A stretch of 64,000 nt of DNA from Subdoligranulum variabile (GTDB lineage: Bacteria > Bacillota > Clostridia > Oscillospirales > Ruminococcaceae), in assembly GCA_004554775.1 (NCBI GenBank), contig SFKI01000016.1:1-64000 (forward strand). Direction: 5' to 3'. Numbering within the stretch: position 1 is the stretch's first letter; each line of letters begins with the position of its first letter. The notes under the pieces are model-generated. The model was not told where the DNA came from and ran no database searches. It worked only from the letters and a program-made list of their open reading frames with translations. The translations under genes were made by a program, and so were the position numbers. Shown here piece after piece: positions 43,766-52,032 of this stretch.

Positions 43766-44869
43766 GTGAACATCAAAAAGCCATCTTCCGAGGAAGTGAA
43801 GGCGCAAGCTGCCCGGCAGGTCAAAGACCTTTTGATCACGGTGCTGATCCTTGCCGCAGCAACCGGCATCGGCAATATTTTCTGGTATTTTTCTTTTACC
43901 CGGAATATCATATCGGTCTATACTTTAGGGGCTTTGCTGACTTCGCTTTTTACCAAAAGCTATTTCTGCGGCTTTTTAAGCTCGTTTTCCAGCGTGCTTC
44001 TTTTCAATTTTTGCTTTACAGAGCCCCGCCTGACACTGCACGCATACGAGCGCGGCTACCCTGTCACTTTTGCCATTATGCTGATCGTTTCCATCATTAC
44101 GGTCACATTGGCGATTCAGAATATTCGCAATGCCGAAGAGAAAGAGCGCGCTGCCGTCCGTGCCAAGAATGAACAGCTGCGCGCCGATTTGTTGCGCACG
44201 ATTTCCCACGACCTGCGTACCCCGCTGACATCCATTTCCGGCAATGCCTCCAACCTCATCAGCAACTATGAGAAGATGGACGACCCCACCCGCAAGCAAA
44301 CATTTCTGGACATCTACGACGACTCTATGTGGCTGATCAATCTTGTGGAGAATATTCTTTCCATCTCCCGCATTGAGGATGGACGGATGAATCTGTCTAT
44401 CTCTACAGAGTTAGTAAGTGAAGTATTTGAAGAAGCTCTGCGCCATACCAACCGGCACCGTGGGCAGCACACGATTACTGTGCAGATGGACGATGATCTG
44501 CTGCTGGCGCGCATGGATGCCAAGCTGGTTGTGCAGGTCCTGATCAATCTGGTGGACAATGCCATCAAATACACACCCGCAGGGTCGCACATTGTCCTTT
44601 CCGCTGCGGCGCAGGGAGAAACCGCCGTAATTCGGGTAAGCGATGACGGCCCCGGCATCCCGGATGAAGCAAAAGAAAAAGTGTTTGAGATGTTCTCCAC
44701 CGGGGAAAATCGCATTTCGGACAGCCGCCGCAGCCTCGGGCTGGGGCTTGCTCTTTGCCGCACGATCATCGCAGCCCACGGCGGCACCATCACACTGTCC
44801 GACAATAAGCCGCACGGCTGCATTTTTACTTTTACACTGCCCATTGGGGAGGTTTCTTTGCATGAATAA
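43766..44869 (+). CDS. Sensor histidine kinase with DUF4118-type membrane domain (KdpD-like)
   Basis: A 367-residue kinase, starting at GTG after a GGGGGGGG run. Residues of about 25-120 hold three to four helices like the KdpD membrane domain (DUF4118). The H-box is RTISHDLRTPLTSISGNASN with His148; NLVDNAIKYTPAGSHIVLS is the N-box, SDDGPGIPDEAKEKVFEMF the G1 box and SLGLGLALCRTIIAAHGG the G2 box. The N-terminal KdpD universal-stress domain is absent. Within the Trk operon it likely senses K+ or ionic stress. An ATGGTA...TACCAT-like palindrome lies at 43730-43744. Confidence 0.92.
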   Translation: MNIKKPSSEEVKAQAARQVKDLLITVLILAAATGIGNIFWYFSFTRNIISVYTLGALLTSLFTKSYFCGFLSSFSSVLLFNFCFTEPRLTLHAYERGYPVTFAIMLIVSIITVTLAIQNIRNAEEKERAAVRAKNEQLRADLLRTISHDLRTPLTSISGNASNLISNYEKMDDPTRKQTFLDIYDDSMWLINLVENILSISRIEDGRMNLSISTELVSEVFEEALRHTNRHRGQHTITVQMDDDLLLARMDAKLVVQVLINLVDNAIKYTPAGSHIVLSAAAQGETAVIRVSDDGPGIPDEAKEKVFEMFSTGENRISDSRRSLGLGLALCRTIIAAHGGTITLSDNKPHGCIFTFTLPIGEVSLHE

Positions 44870-45554
44870 ACCCTTGATTCTGGTTGTGGAGGACGATGCA
44901 CCCATCCGCAACCTGATTACTACAACACTGAAAACGCAGGATTACAAGTACATTGCAGCGGCTACTGCCTCAGAAGCACTCCACCAGGCAACGATCAATG
45001 CACCGGATGTGATGCTGCTGGATCTTGGTCTGCCGGATCTGGACGGCATCGAGGTGATCCGCCGTATTCGCAGTTGGTCTGCGATACCCATCATCGTTAT
45101 CAGCGCCCGCAGCGAGGACAGCGATAAAATCGAAGCCTTGGACAGCGGTGCTGATGACTACCTGACAAAGCCGTTCTCGGTAGAAGAACTGCTGGCGCGA
45201 CTGCGGGTAACGTTCCGCCGCATCTCGATGCTGCAAAACGCCGCCGGTAGTTCTGTTTTTACCAACGGTGATTTGCAAATTGATTTTGCGGCGGGCTGTG
45301 CCACATTGAAAGATCAGGAACTGCACCTGACCCCCATCGAATACAAACTGCTTTGTGTCATGGCCAAAAATTGCGGTAAAGTGTTGACCCATACCTATAT
45401 CACCCACGAAGTCTGGGGCAGTTCTTGGGACAATGATGTGGCTTCCCTTCGCGTTTTTATGGCTACGCTGCGCAAAAAGCTGGAATCCAAGCCGGATTCG
45501 CCGCAGTATATCCAGACGCATATCGGCATCGGGTACAGGATGCTGAAAGTGTAA
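44862..45554 (+). CDS. OmpR-family response regulator (KdpE-like)
   Basis: A 230-residue regulator. The receiver has the acid pair VVEDDAPI, the phospho-Asp54 in VMLLDLGLPDLDG and LTKPFSVEELLARL. The winged helix covers about 135-230 (LHLTPIEYKLLCVMAKNCGK; VFMATLRKKLE; THIGIGYRML). The start overlaps the kinase end by 8 bases after GGGGAGG. It probably controls the operon through the direct repeats near 41441-41496. Confidence 0.94.
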   Translation: MNKPLILVVEDDAPIRNLITTTLKTQDYKYIAAATASEALHQATINAPDVMLLDLGLPDLDGIEVIRRIRSWSAIPIIVISARSEDSDKIEALDSGADDYLTKPFSVEELLARLRVTFRRISMLQNAAGSSVFTNGDLQIDFAAGCATLKDQELHLTPIEYKLLCVMAKNCGKVLTHTYITHEVWGSSWDNDVASLRVFMATLRKKLESKPDSPQYIQTHIGIGYRMLKV

Positions 45555-45679
45555 GCCAATGTAGAGCCGCAGTGGCTTTCGCCGCCGATCGACCAGATTC
45601 TTTGTTCATAGTGTTTCTCTATACCCATCTAGGTGTCGTTACGCCGATGGGAAGTACCAGATGGCATTTGCTGCGTAAA

Positions 45680-45715
45680 AAATCTGCCAAGAGCAGATGC
45701 CCTTGGCAGCAAAAA
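45680..45715 (-). terminator. Terminator of the MATE gene
   Basis: CTGCCAAG and CTTGGCAG flank a 10-base loop; the minus strand then has ATTTTTTACG. The response regulator gene may use it in the other direction. The rest of 45555-45773 shows nothing. Confidence 0.75.
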
Positions 45716-45773
45716 TCTTATTTTATTGTACGCTTGACGGGGTGCGGTTCAGTTTCACTATGTTATTTGCTGT

Positions 45774-47168
45774 TCATTTTTGCAGCTGGGTCAGTTCACG
45801 CAGTTCGCGGACGGTGAAGAAGCCGCAGACAATCGCGGTGGCGGCATCCGCAATGGGGCCGGCGTACATGACACCATCGATGCCGAAGAGGATCGGGAAG
45901 ATGACGATCAGCGGAAGCAGGAACAAAATCTGACGTGTCAGTGACATAAACACACCCAACTGTGCCTTACCGATGGAGCTGAAGAAGTTGGCCGTGACCG
46001 GCTGGATACCATTGATGATCGTGAGGAACATATAGATGCGGAAGTACCGCTCCGAGAACTGGAAGTACATCTCGCTGCCCGAGCCGAACACGCTGATGAT
46101 CTGCCGCGGGAACATCTGGAAGCAGAGGAACGCGACCATCGACAGCACCGTGGCCGTGCCCAGCGCCAGCAGGTAGGTGCGCTTGACGCGCTGGTACAGC
46201 CGCGCACCGTAGTTATAGCCGATGATGGGCTGGATGCCCTGCGAAATGCCGATAATAAAGGACATGAAGATCATATTGACCTTGGAGATGATGCCCGCAC
46301 AGGCCAGCGGGATATCGCTGCCGTAGACCGAAAGTGCGCCGTAGTGGGCCAGGGTGTTGTTCATGACGATCTGCACCAACGCCATGGCCACCTGGTTGAA
46401 CCCGGCGCTGGCACCGTAACTGCAGATTTTGCAGGTGCGGTCCCAGGAGAGGCGCAGACAGTCTCTATGCAGCCGCACCGTTTTAAAGTGGAACAGATAC
46501 CGCAGGCTGATGCAGAACGAGACGATCTGGCCAATGATGGTAGCCAGCGCCGCGCCCCGCATGCCCATGTTCAGGCCGAAAATAAAGAGCGGGTCCAGGA
46601 TGGTGTTGACGATAGCGCCGGCCAGCATCGAGGTCATCGAGTAGCGGGGGCTGCCGTCGGCCAGGATCAGTTTGCTGATGCCGGTGTTGGCGATGAGGAA
46701 CGGAAAGCCTATGGCCGTAATGCGGGTGTATTCCTCGGCGTAGGGCAGCACATCCGGCGTTGCACCAAAGAATTTCAGCATCGGCGTCAGGAAGAAGCTC
46801 GTCACCAGGAACAGTGCGATGCCGGAGATAGCCATCAGGCACAGGCCGGTGCCTGCGTAGTCGACGGCCTTCTTCTCCTCCCCTGCCCCCAGATGCAGCG
46901 AGAAGTTGGACGCCGCACCGATACCCAGCAGCAGAGAAATGGCCGTACAGGCGATGGAAAGCGGGAATGCAATATTGGTAGCCGCATTGCCCAGCATGCC
47001 CACGCCCTGGCCGATGAAAATTTGGTCAACGATGTTATACAGCGATGTCACCAGCATCGAAATAATGCAGGGCACCGCAAAATTAACGATCAGCTTGCTT
47101 TCTTTTTCCACCCGCAGCGGGTTGATTTCCTCATTTTCCACCGGGCGGGAGATGGTTTTTTCACTCAT
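45774..47168 (-). CDS. MATE-family multidrug exporter
   Basis: A 464-residue exporter with twelve predicted helices. LIVNFAVPCIISMLVTSLYN in helix 1, YNIVDQIFIGQGVGMLGNAA and the repeated half at GYNYGARLYQRVKRTYLLAL are MATE features. It is probably driven by Na+ or H+. ATG 47168 follows AGAGGAT; the longer frame upstream has no site. Substrates cannot be predicted. Confidence 0.92.
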   Translation of the reverse strand: MSEKTISRPVENEEINPLRVEKESKLIVNFAVPCIISMLVTSLYNIVDQIFIGQGVGMLGNAATNIAFPLSIACTAISLLLGIGAASNFSLHLGAGEEKKAVDYAGTGLCLMAISGIALFLVTSFFLTPMLKFFGATPDVLPYAEEYTRITAIGFPFLIANTGISKLILADGSPRYSMTSMLAGAIVNTILDPLFIFGLNMGMRGAALATIIGQIVSFCISLRYLFHFKTVRLHRDCLRLSWDRTCKICSYGASAGFNQVAMALVQIVMNNTLAHYGALSVYGSDIPLACAGIISKVNMIFMSFIIGISQGIQPIIGYNYGARLYQRVKRTYLLALGTATVLSMVAFLCFQMFPRQIISVFGSGSEMYFQFSERYFRIYMFLTIINGIQPVTANFFSSIGKAQLGVFMSLTRQILFLLPLIVIFPILFGIDGVMYAGPIADAATAIVCGFFTVRELRELTQLQK

Positions 47169-47324
47169 AGAATATCCTCTTGTTTTTTCTTTTTTGCAAA
47201 ATCCTTCTACTTTAGTATACGCCATTTTTCTGCAAATGGCAATGTAATACCGCTGCCTGGCAGCGATTGTTACCGGCAGCGCATGTTGTAAAGCCCTTTT
47301 TACCTTTTACCTGCGGCATAGCGC

Positions 47325-47360
47325 AAAAGCGCCCCTGCACCATACGGTGCAGGGGCGTTG
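47325..47360 (-). terminator. Terminator of the flotillin gene
   Basis: GCCCCTGCACC-GTAT-GGTGCAGGGGC followed by GCTTTTG on the minus strand, 15 bases beyond the stop codon. Confidence 0.8.
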
Positions 47361-47374
47361 CTGTTATAAAGCGG

Positions 47375-48925
47375 TTACTCCGTTACGGGGTCGGTGGGGG
47401 CTGCATCGGCCGGGGCGGGGTCGGGCCGCGAGGCAGACTGCAAGCTTTCAAGTCCCGTCACGTTGATGTTGCGGTCGGTCTTGGCCTGGATGCTGTTGGC
47501 GCGGACGATCTCTTTCATGTCGATGCCGGTGGCTTCTTTCATGGCTTCCATGGTCTGGGCCATCAACACGGGCACATTACCGGAGACACCGGACACGCCG
47601 GACGCATCGCCGCCGATGATGGACACCTTGTCAATGCTGGACAGGGGTTGGGCCACGCTCTTGGCGATCTCAGGCAGCACCTTGATCATCATCTCGGCCA
47701 CGGCGGCATCGTTGTACTGCTTGTAGGCTTCGGCCTTCTGCTTCATCGCTTCGGCTTCGGCCAGGCCCTTCTGGCGGATGGCTTCGGCCTCGGCTTTGCC
47801 GACCAGCGCAATGCCCTCGGCCTCCTGCTGCTTGGCAAACTTGGCGGCTTCGGCGGCACGCTCGGCCTCGTACTTCTGGGCTTCGGCTTCCTTCTGGCGG
47901 CGGTAGAGCTCGGCATCGGCCTGCTTGCGGACCTCGGCATCCAGCTTGCGCTGCTGCACCTCGGCTTCCTGGGCAGCCAGGTCGACCATCTTTTTCTGGC
48001 GGGCGATCTCGGCGTCGGCTTCGGACTCCTTGACCTCTTTGGCGCGCAGGTTGGTCTGGATCATACCGGCGGCTTGGGCATCGGCAGCGGCCTTGTCGGC
48101 TTCGGCCTTCAGCTTGGACTTCGCCAGTTCCAGTTCGTTGTTGCGCTGGGCGATGGCCGTCTGGGCTTCGATCTCCTTTTCGTTGGCGGCCATGGCGGCA
48201 GCGGCTTTCGCGCAGGAGACATCGCGCTCGGCTTCGGCCTTGGCGATGGACGCACGCTTTTTGACGAGTTCCTCCTGCTCCACGCCGATGGCTTCGATGA
48301 CACCGTGGTTGTGGCCCATGGCGTCCACGGCGTCCTTGACGTCCTGCACGTTGAAGGTCACGACCTCCAGGCCCATCTTGGCCAGGTCGGGGCGGGCGTT
48401 TTCGACCACGCTGACGGCCATCTGCTTGCGGTTGGTCAGGATCTGGTCGACCGTCATCTCGCTGACGATCTCACGCAGGTTGCCTTGCAGCACATCGTTG
48501 ATCTTCTCGTTGATGTGGGCTTCATCCATGCCCAGAAAGTTGGAGATGGCGGACTGCTGGCGGCTGTTGATGTACTTTCTCACATCGTCGTACCCGGCGT
48601 TGCGCACCTCCTCGTCCGAGACGGTGGAGTTTTCGCTGTAGACCTGCACGGTGACGACGCTGTCCAGCCAGAGGGAAACGCCCTCTTTGGTTTTTACGCC
48701 GGTTTCCGGCGTTTTTACGTCGATTTTCAAAAGGCGCATATTCAGGCGGTCAGCGCGCTGCACGATGGGCAGTACAAACACGCCGCGCCCGCACACCACC
48801 TTGGGGCGGGCCAGGCCGAAGCCTGTTACCACGATTGCCTGCGTAGGCGGGGCCTTTTTGTAGCAGAGAAAGGCGAACACGACCAGTGCCGCCACAATGG
48901 CGGCGATTAGAAGAGCGATCATCAT
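47375..48925 (-). CDS. floT: Flotillin (FloT/YuaG-like)
   Basis: A 516-residue flotillin. The N-terminal hairpin segment (MMIALLIAAIVAALVVFAFL) inserts in the membrane and is followed by the SPFH domain (about 25-220, with VVTGFGLARPKVVCGRGVFV). A long coiled coil rich in Glu-Ala repeats runs to about 430 (EAEVQQRKLDAEVRKQADAE; KAEAEAIRQKGLAEAEAMKQ), and the end is Ala/Pro rich. GAAGGAGG precedes the paired ATG codons. Flotillins organise membrane microdomains. No NfeD-type partner gene is beside it. Confidence 0.94.
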   Translation of the reverse strand: MMIALLIAAIVAALVVFAFLCYKKAPPTQAIVVTGFGLARPKVVCGRGVFVLPIVQRADRLNMRLLKIDVKTPETGVKTKEGVSLWLDSVVTVQVYSENSTVSDEEVRNAGYDDVRKYINSRQQSAISNFLGMDEAHINEKINDVLQGNLREIVSEMTVDQILTNRKQMAVSVVENARPDLAKMGLEVVTFNVQDVKDAVDAMGHNHGVIEAIGVEQEELVKKRASIAKAEAERDVSCAKAAAAMAANEKEIEAQTAIAQRNNELELAKSKLKAEADKAAADAQAAGMIQTNLRAKEVKESEADAEIARQKKMVDLAAQEAEVQQRKLDAEVRKQADAELYRRQKEAEAQKYEAERAAEAAKFAKQQEAEGIALVGKAEAEAIRQKGLAEAEAMKQKAEAYKQYNDAAVAEMMIKVLPEIAKSVAQPLSSIDKVSIIGGDASGVSGVSGNVPVLMAQTMEAMKEATGIDMKEIVRANSIQAKTDRNINVTGLESLQSASRPDPAPADAAPTDPVTE

Positions 48926-49039
48926 ACATTCCTCCTTCGTTGATGATGGCTCTATTATACCGGCCGCGCCGCGCAGAATACAGGATGATTTTAGCAGAAT
49001 ATGGGGTACTATTTTGCTTTTGGGGGAGAAATAGCGGAT

Positions 49040-49310
49040 GCTGCAAACTGGTTGCACAGTTTCCCTGACCCATAATAACTATAAAACCAGATAAACAGTT
49101 CACACACCTTTGCAAGTTCGCAAATAACGTATATACGTTAAATATCTATATAATTCTTAATATATATATTTATTATATAATATAACTAATTTATATATTA
49201 AGTTATTTATATACATATATACGTTATTTTTTAGGCTTTCGGCTGGTTTTAACTGTAAACTGGTTTTCTGGTTTTTAAGTATATCACAGCCTTGCAACCA
49301 GTTGCAAAAC
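49040..49310. mobile_element. AT-rich long-inverted-repeat (foldback) element
   Basis: Outer repeats TGCAAACTGGTTGCA (49042-49056) and TTGCAACCAGTTGCAA (49293-49308); next, AAAACCAGATAAACAGTT (left) against AAAACCAGTTTACAGTT-like sequence on the right, inverted; then AATAACGTATATA (left) against TATATACGTTATT (right). The centre is almost pure A+T, including the palindrome AACGTATATACGTT. The two halves are imperfect inverted copies over about 270 bases. No gene is inside. It accounts for most of the gap 48926-49483. Confidence 0.6.
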
Positions 49311-49372
49311 AGCCGCCGTGCGGCAGGCACAGCGGCTCAGCGTGTCAAAAAATCACATTCCTGGTCTATTGA

Positions 49373-49483
49373 ATGGGTAGGGGGCGGCCATTGGTTGCCC
49401 GCCAACTTGGCGCAGCATCGCGTTTTCCGGGGCAGTTTTCTTACAAGACAAACGGGTAGGGTCAAGCAATGCCCGCCCCCACA
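49373..49483. repeat. Two degenerate TAGGGGC-family units
   Basis: GTAGGGGGCGGCCA...TTGCCCGCC at about 49377-49403 and ACGGGTAGGG...CCCGCCCCCAC at about 49450-49481 resemble the hairpin family seen at 13374-13547, in opposite orientations. Confidence 0.45.
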
Positions 49484-49759
49484 TTATTGTATTATCGCTG
49501 CTTCCAGCTTTTCCAGTGCCCGTTGCAGCGTGGCGCGGGGGCAGGCGATGTTGAAGCGCTGGAAGCCCTCGCCGACCGGACCGAAAATCGCGCCGCTGTC
49601 GAGCCAGAGCCCGGCCTTGTGCAGAATCAAATCCTCAAGCGCGCCGTTGTCCAGCCCCAGCTTGCGGAAATCCACCCAGACAAGGTAAGTTCCCTCGGGC
49701 TCGATCATGCGCAGCTGCGGCAGGCGGGTGTTAATAAATTCGCACATAATAGCGTTCAA
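49484..49759 (-). pseudogene. C-terminal fragment of a PatB/MalY-type C-S lyase
   Basis: Ninety-one codons that match only the end of PatB/MalY cystathionine beta-lyases: LPQLRMIEPEGTYLVWVDFR, AGLWLDSGAIFGPVGEGFQR and FNIACPRATLQRALEKL. The PLP-binding domain (about 300 residues) is missing; upstream sequence belongs to another fragment. The frame is entered from a TTG that overlaps the preceding stop. It would be inactive alone, but it hints that the operon once dealt with cystathionine or cystine. Confidence 0.85.
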
Positions 49760-50004
49760 TCGGCGGGGGTGTAGTTGACCTCGACGACGATATCCTCAAA
49801 GGTCACGGCGCGGACTTCGCCGATGCCGGTCGGGTTGGACGGCTCGTACTGAATTTTGTAGCCATCCTGCTTGAAACGGGCCACCATGTTGTCAAGCTGT
49901 GCGCGGGTATCGGCCTTGATGCAGATATGCGCAAGGCCAGAGCGATTGGGGCCTTTGGGGGTATGGCCCACCAATTCCTCGATGGAATGTACAATACCTG
50001 CCAT
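49756..50004 (-). pseudogene. Chimeric scar: cysteine synthase start fused to a VOC-domain end
   Basis: Residues 1-16 (MAGIVHSIEELVGHTP) match the N-terminus of cysteine synthase CysK (S-I-x-E-L-I/V-G-x-TP). From about residue 20 it reads as the last half of a glyoxalase/VOC domain (RSGLAHICIKADTRAQLDNM, then FEDIVVEVNY). Two deletions seem to have joined the cysK start, the VOC end and the PatB end in series. An 82-residue product is possible, but not as a recognisable enzyme. Confidence 0.65.
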
Positions 50005-50019
50005 CGCTTGCTGCCCTCC

Positions 50020-50772
50020 TTAAATGCTGTAGTCGTAATCGTCGGTCACGGTACGCAAAAAGCGCTTGCTTGCCTCCTGCTTGGGGTGCAGGAAAAATTC
50101 TTTTGCGGGGGCTTCCTCGGCTACGACGCCGTTTTCCATAAAGATAATGCGATCCGAAACGTTGCGGGCAAAGCCCATCTCGTGGGTGACGACGACCAGC
50201 GTCAGGCCGTCGGCGGCCAACTGGGTGATGGTGTTCAGCACTTCGCGGGTCAGCTCGGGGTCAAGGGCGGAAGTCGGCTCGTCAAACAAGAGCACTTCGG
50301 GCCGGAAAGCGATGGCACGGGCGATGGCGACGCGCTGCTGCTGCCCGCCGGAAAGCTGGTCAGGGTAAAAATCCTTGCGGTGCAGCATGCCGACCTTTTC
50401 CAGCACTTCATCGGCGGTTTTCTCGGCGGTGGCGCGGTCAACGCCGCGGGCGGTGATAAGCCCTTCCAGCACGTTCTGCTTGACGGTCATGTTGCGGAAG
50501 AGGTTGAAATTCTGGAACACATAACCCATCTTCATCCGCAGGGCGCGGACTTCGCTGTGTTTGAGCTTGGTGATGTCTTTTTCAAAGTCGTCAAAGCGGA
50601 TGGTGCCGCTGTCGGCTTTCTGCAAAAAGCTGATGCAGCGCAGCAGCGTTGTTTTGCCGGAACCACTGCTGCCCAAAATCGAGATGACCTCGCCCTTGTT
50701 GACCGTGATGTCCACGCCCTTCAGCACCTGGGTGGTGCCGTAGCTGCAATGCAGATCTCTTACTTCCAGCAT
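50020..50772 (-). CDS. Polar amino-acid ABC importer ATPase, probably cystine
   Basis: A 250-residue GlnQ/TcyC-type ATPase: Walker A LGSSGSGKTTLLR, VFQNFNLFRNMTVKQN, signature LSGGQQQRVAIARA, Walker B VLLFDEPTSALDPEL, VTHEMGFARNVSDRI. The ATG at 50772 follows AAAGGAGC. It comes after the AhpD-like gene and before the decayed cysK/patB pieces. Confidence 0.93.
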   Translation of the reverse strand: MLEVRDLHCSYGTTQVLKGVDITVNKGEVISILGSSGSGKTTLLRCISFLQKADSGTIRFDDFEKDITKLKHSEVRALRMKMGYVFQNFNLFRNMTVKQNVLEGLITARGVDRATAEKTADEVLEKVGMLHRKDFYPDQLSGGQQQRVAIARAIAFRPEVLLFDEPTSALDPELTREVLNTITQLAADGLTLVVVTHEMGFARNVSDRIIFMENGVVAEEAPAKEFFLHPKQEASKRFLRTVTDDYDYSI

Positions 50773-50795
50773 GGTCTTGTGCTCCTTTGTTCGGG

Positions 50796-51305
50796 TCATG
50801 CCAGGCGGTCCGGCGTGACGTCGAGGATATCGTTAAAGTAGTTGTTGGCGATCATCATGACGCCCATGGCGGTGATAACGACGATCTGTTCCTCGTTGAA
50901 ATAGGCCTTCAGCCTGGTGAACAGCTCCTCGGGCACATGCTTGGGGTCGTTGGCGATGGCACGGCCGTAGTCGATCAGCACTTCTTCCTCGGGGGTGAAG
51001 GCGAAGGTGTCAAAGTCGATGCCGTTTTTCTTGAGCAGGTTGCGGAAGTAGATGCTGCACACCAGGCAGCCGTTGGCCTGGGAGATGGCATACTCGTAAA
51101 AATCGGCGGCGCGTTTGCCGATCAGGCGGGCCAGCTCATCATCCAGCGCGTAGGAGCCTGCTTCGACGGCGTTGAATGCGGCGGCATTATGCAGCAGCGT
51201 GCGCTTTTCGGCCGTGATGGTGTGCCCCTCGGCCACGTGGTCAGCCACGATCTTTTTGATGTTCTCGGGGGCGGTTTCGATGTTGATTTCACTGATTCTG
51301 GACAT
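50796..51305 (-). CDS. AhpD-like carboxymuconolactone decarboxylase family protein
   Basis: A 169-residue all-helical protein with the CMD/AhpD core: EYAISQANGCLVCSIYFRNL, with a CxxC pair. The His normally found three residues after the second Cys is Phe or Tyr here, so the full AhpD proton relay is absent, although thiol chemistry remains possible. It lies between permease and ATPase genes of the cystine-type importer, 1 base after the permease stop. A thiol or disulfide role in handling imported cystine is a reasonable guess. Confidence 0.85.
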   Translation of the reverse strand: MSRISEINIETAPENIKKIVADHVAEGHTITAEKRTLLHNAAAFNAVEAGSYALDDELARLIGKRAADFYEYAISQANGCLVCSIYFRNLLKKNGIDFDTFAFTPEEEVLIDYGRAIANDPKHVPEELFTRLKAYFNEEQIVVITAMGVMMIANNYFNDILDVTPDRLA

Positions 51306-51306
51306 A

Positions 51307-52014
51307 TCAGGCAGGCTCCTTTTCCAATTGTTTGGGGGTGTTTTGCGGCTTGGGCTGCTTCCAGGCGAGCTGTTTTTCCAGCACGCTTTGCATCAGGGTC
51401 AAAACGGTATTGAGCATTAAGTAAACAAAAGCGGCTTCGCAATAAAGCGCAAACGGTTCAAATGTGCGGCAGGCAACCTGCTGGGCAGCTTTGAACATTT
51501 CCACCACCGTGATGCTGGCGGCCAGCGAACTGTCTTTGGTCAGGCCGATGAGGGTGCCGAACAGCGTGGGGAATGCGACCCGCGCGGCCTGCGGCAGAAC
51601 GACCCGCAGCATGATCTGGCCGGAACTGAGGCCGATCATGTACCCGGCCTCCCACTGGCCCTCGGGCACCGAGAGGATGGCGGCGCGGATGGTCTCGGAC
51701 ATATAGGCGGCGTAGTTCAGCGAGAAAGCGATGACCGCCGACGGGAACGCATCCAGCGTAATGCCAAGGGACGGCAGGCCGAAGAAGATAATGTACATCT
51801 GGACGATCAGCGGCGTTCCGCGGAACACCCACACATACACACGGGCCAGCTGTTTAAGCACCGGCACTTTTTGAATTTGAATGAGTGCCAGGAAGAACGC
51901 CAGCACCAGGCTGAGGGCGAAAATGCACGCGGTAAGCGGGATCGTAACTTTTATGCAGTACGCTACCAGCGTGGGGAACGAGGATAGCAAGATATCCAGC
52001 AGTCTTTGCGTCAT
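51307..52014 (-). CDS. Polar amino-acid ABC importer permease
   Basis: A 235-residue HisM/TcyB-type permease with three to five helices, LARVYVWVFRGTPLIVQMYI and the EAA loop PEGQWEAGYMIGLSSGQIML. It lies 18 bases downstream of the binding-protein stop. Only one permease is present, so it would work as a homodimer. Confidence 0.93.
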   Translation of the reverse strand: MTQRLLDILLSSFPTLVAYCIKVTIPLTACIFALSLVLAFFLALIQIQKVPVLKQLARVYVWVFRGTPLIVQMYIIFFGLPSLGITLDAFPSAVIAFSLNYAAYMSETIRAAILSVPEGQWEAGYMIGLSSGQIMLRVVLPQAARVAFPTLFGTLIGLTKDSSLAASITVVEMFKAAQQVACRTFEPFALYCEAAFVYLMLNTVLTLMQSVLEKQLAWKQPKPQNTPKQLEKEPA

Positions 52015-52032
52015 TGCGAATCACCTTACAAT

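Noticed and set aside
45555..45679. Small gene after the response regulator
   Set aside because: The available frames lack ribosome sites and overlap the terminator of the convergent MATE gene.
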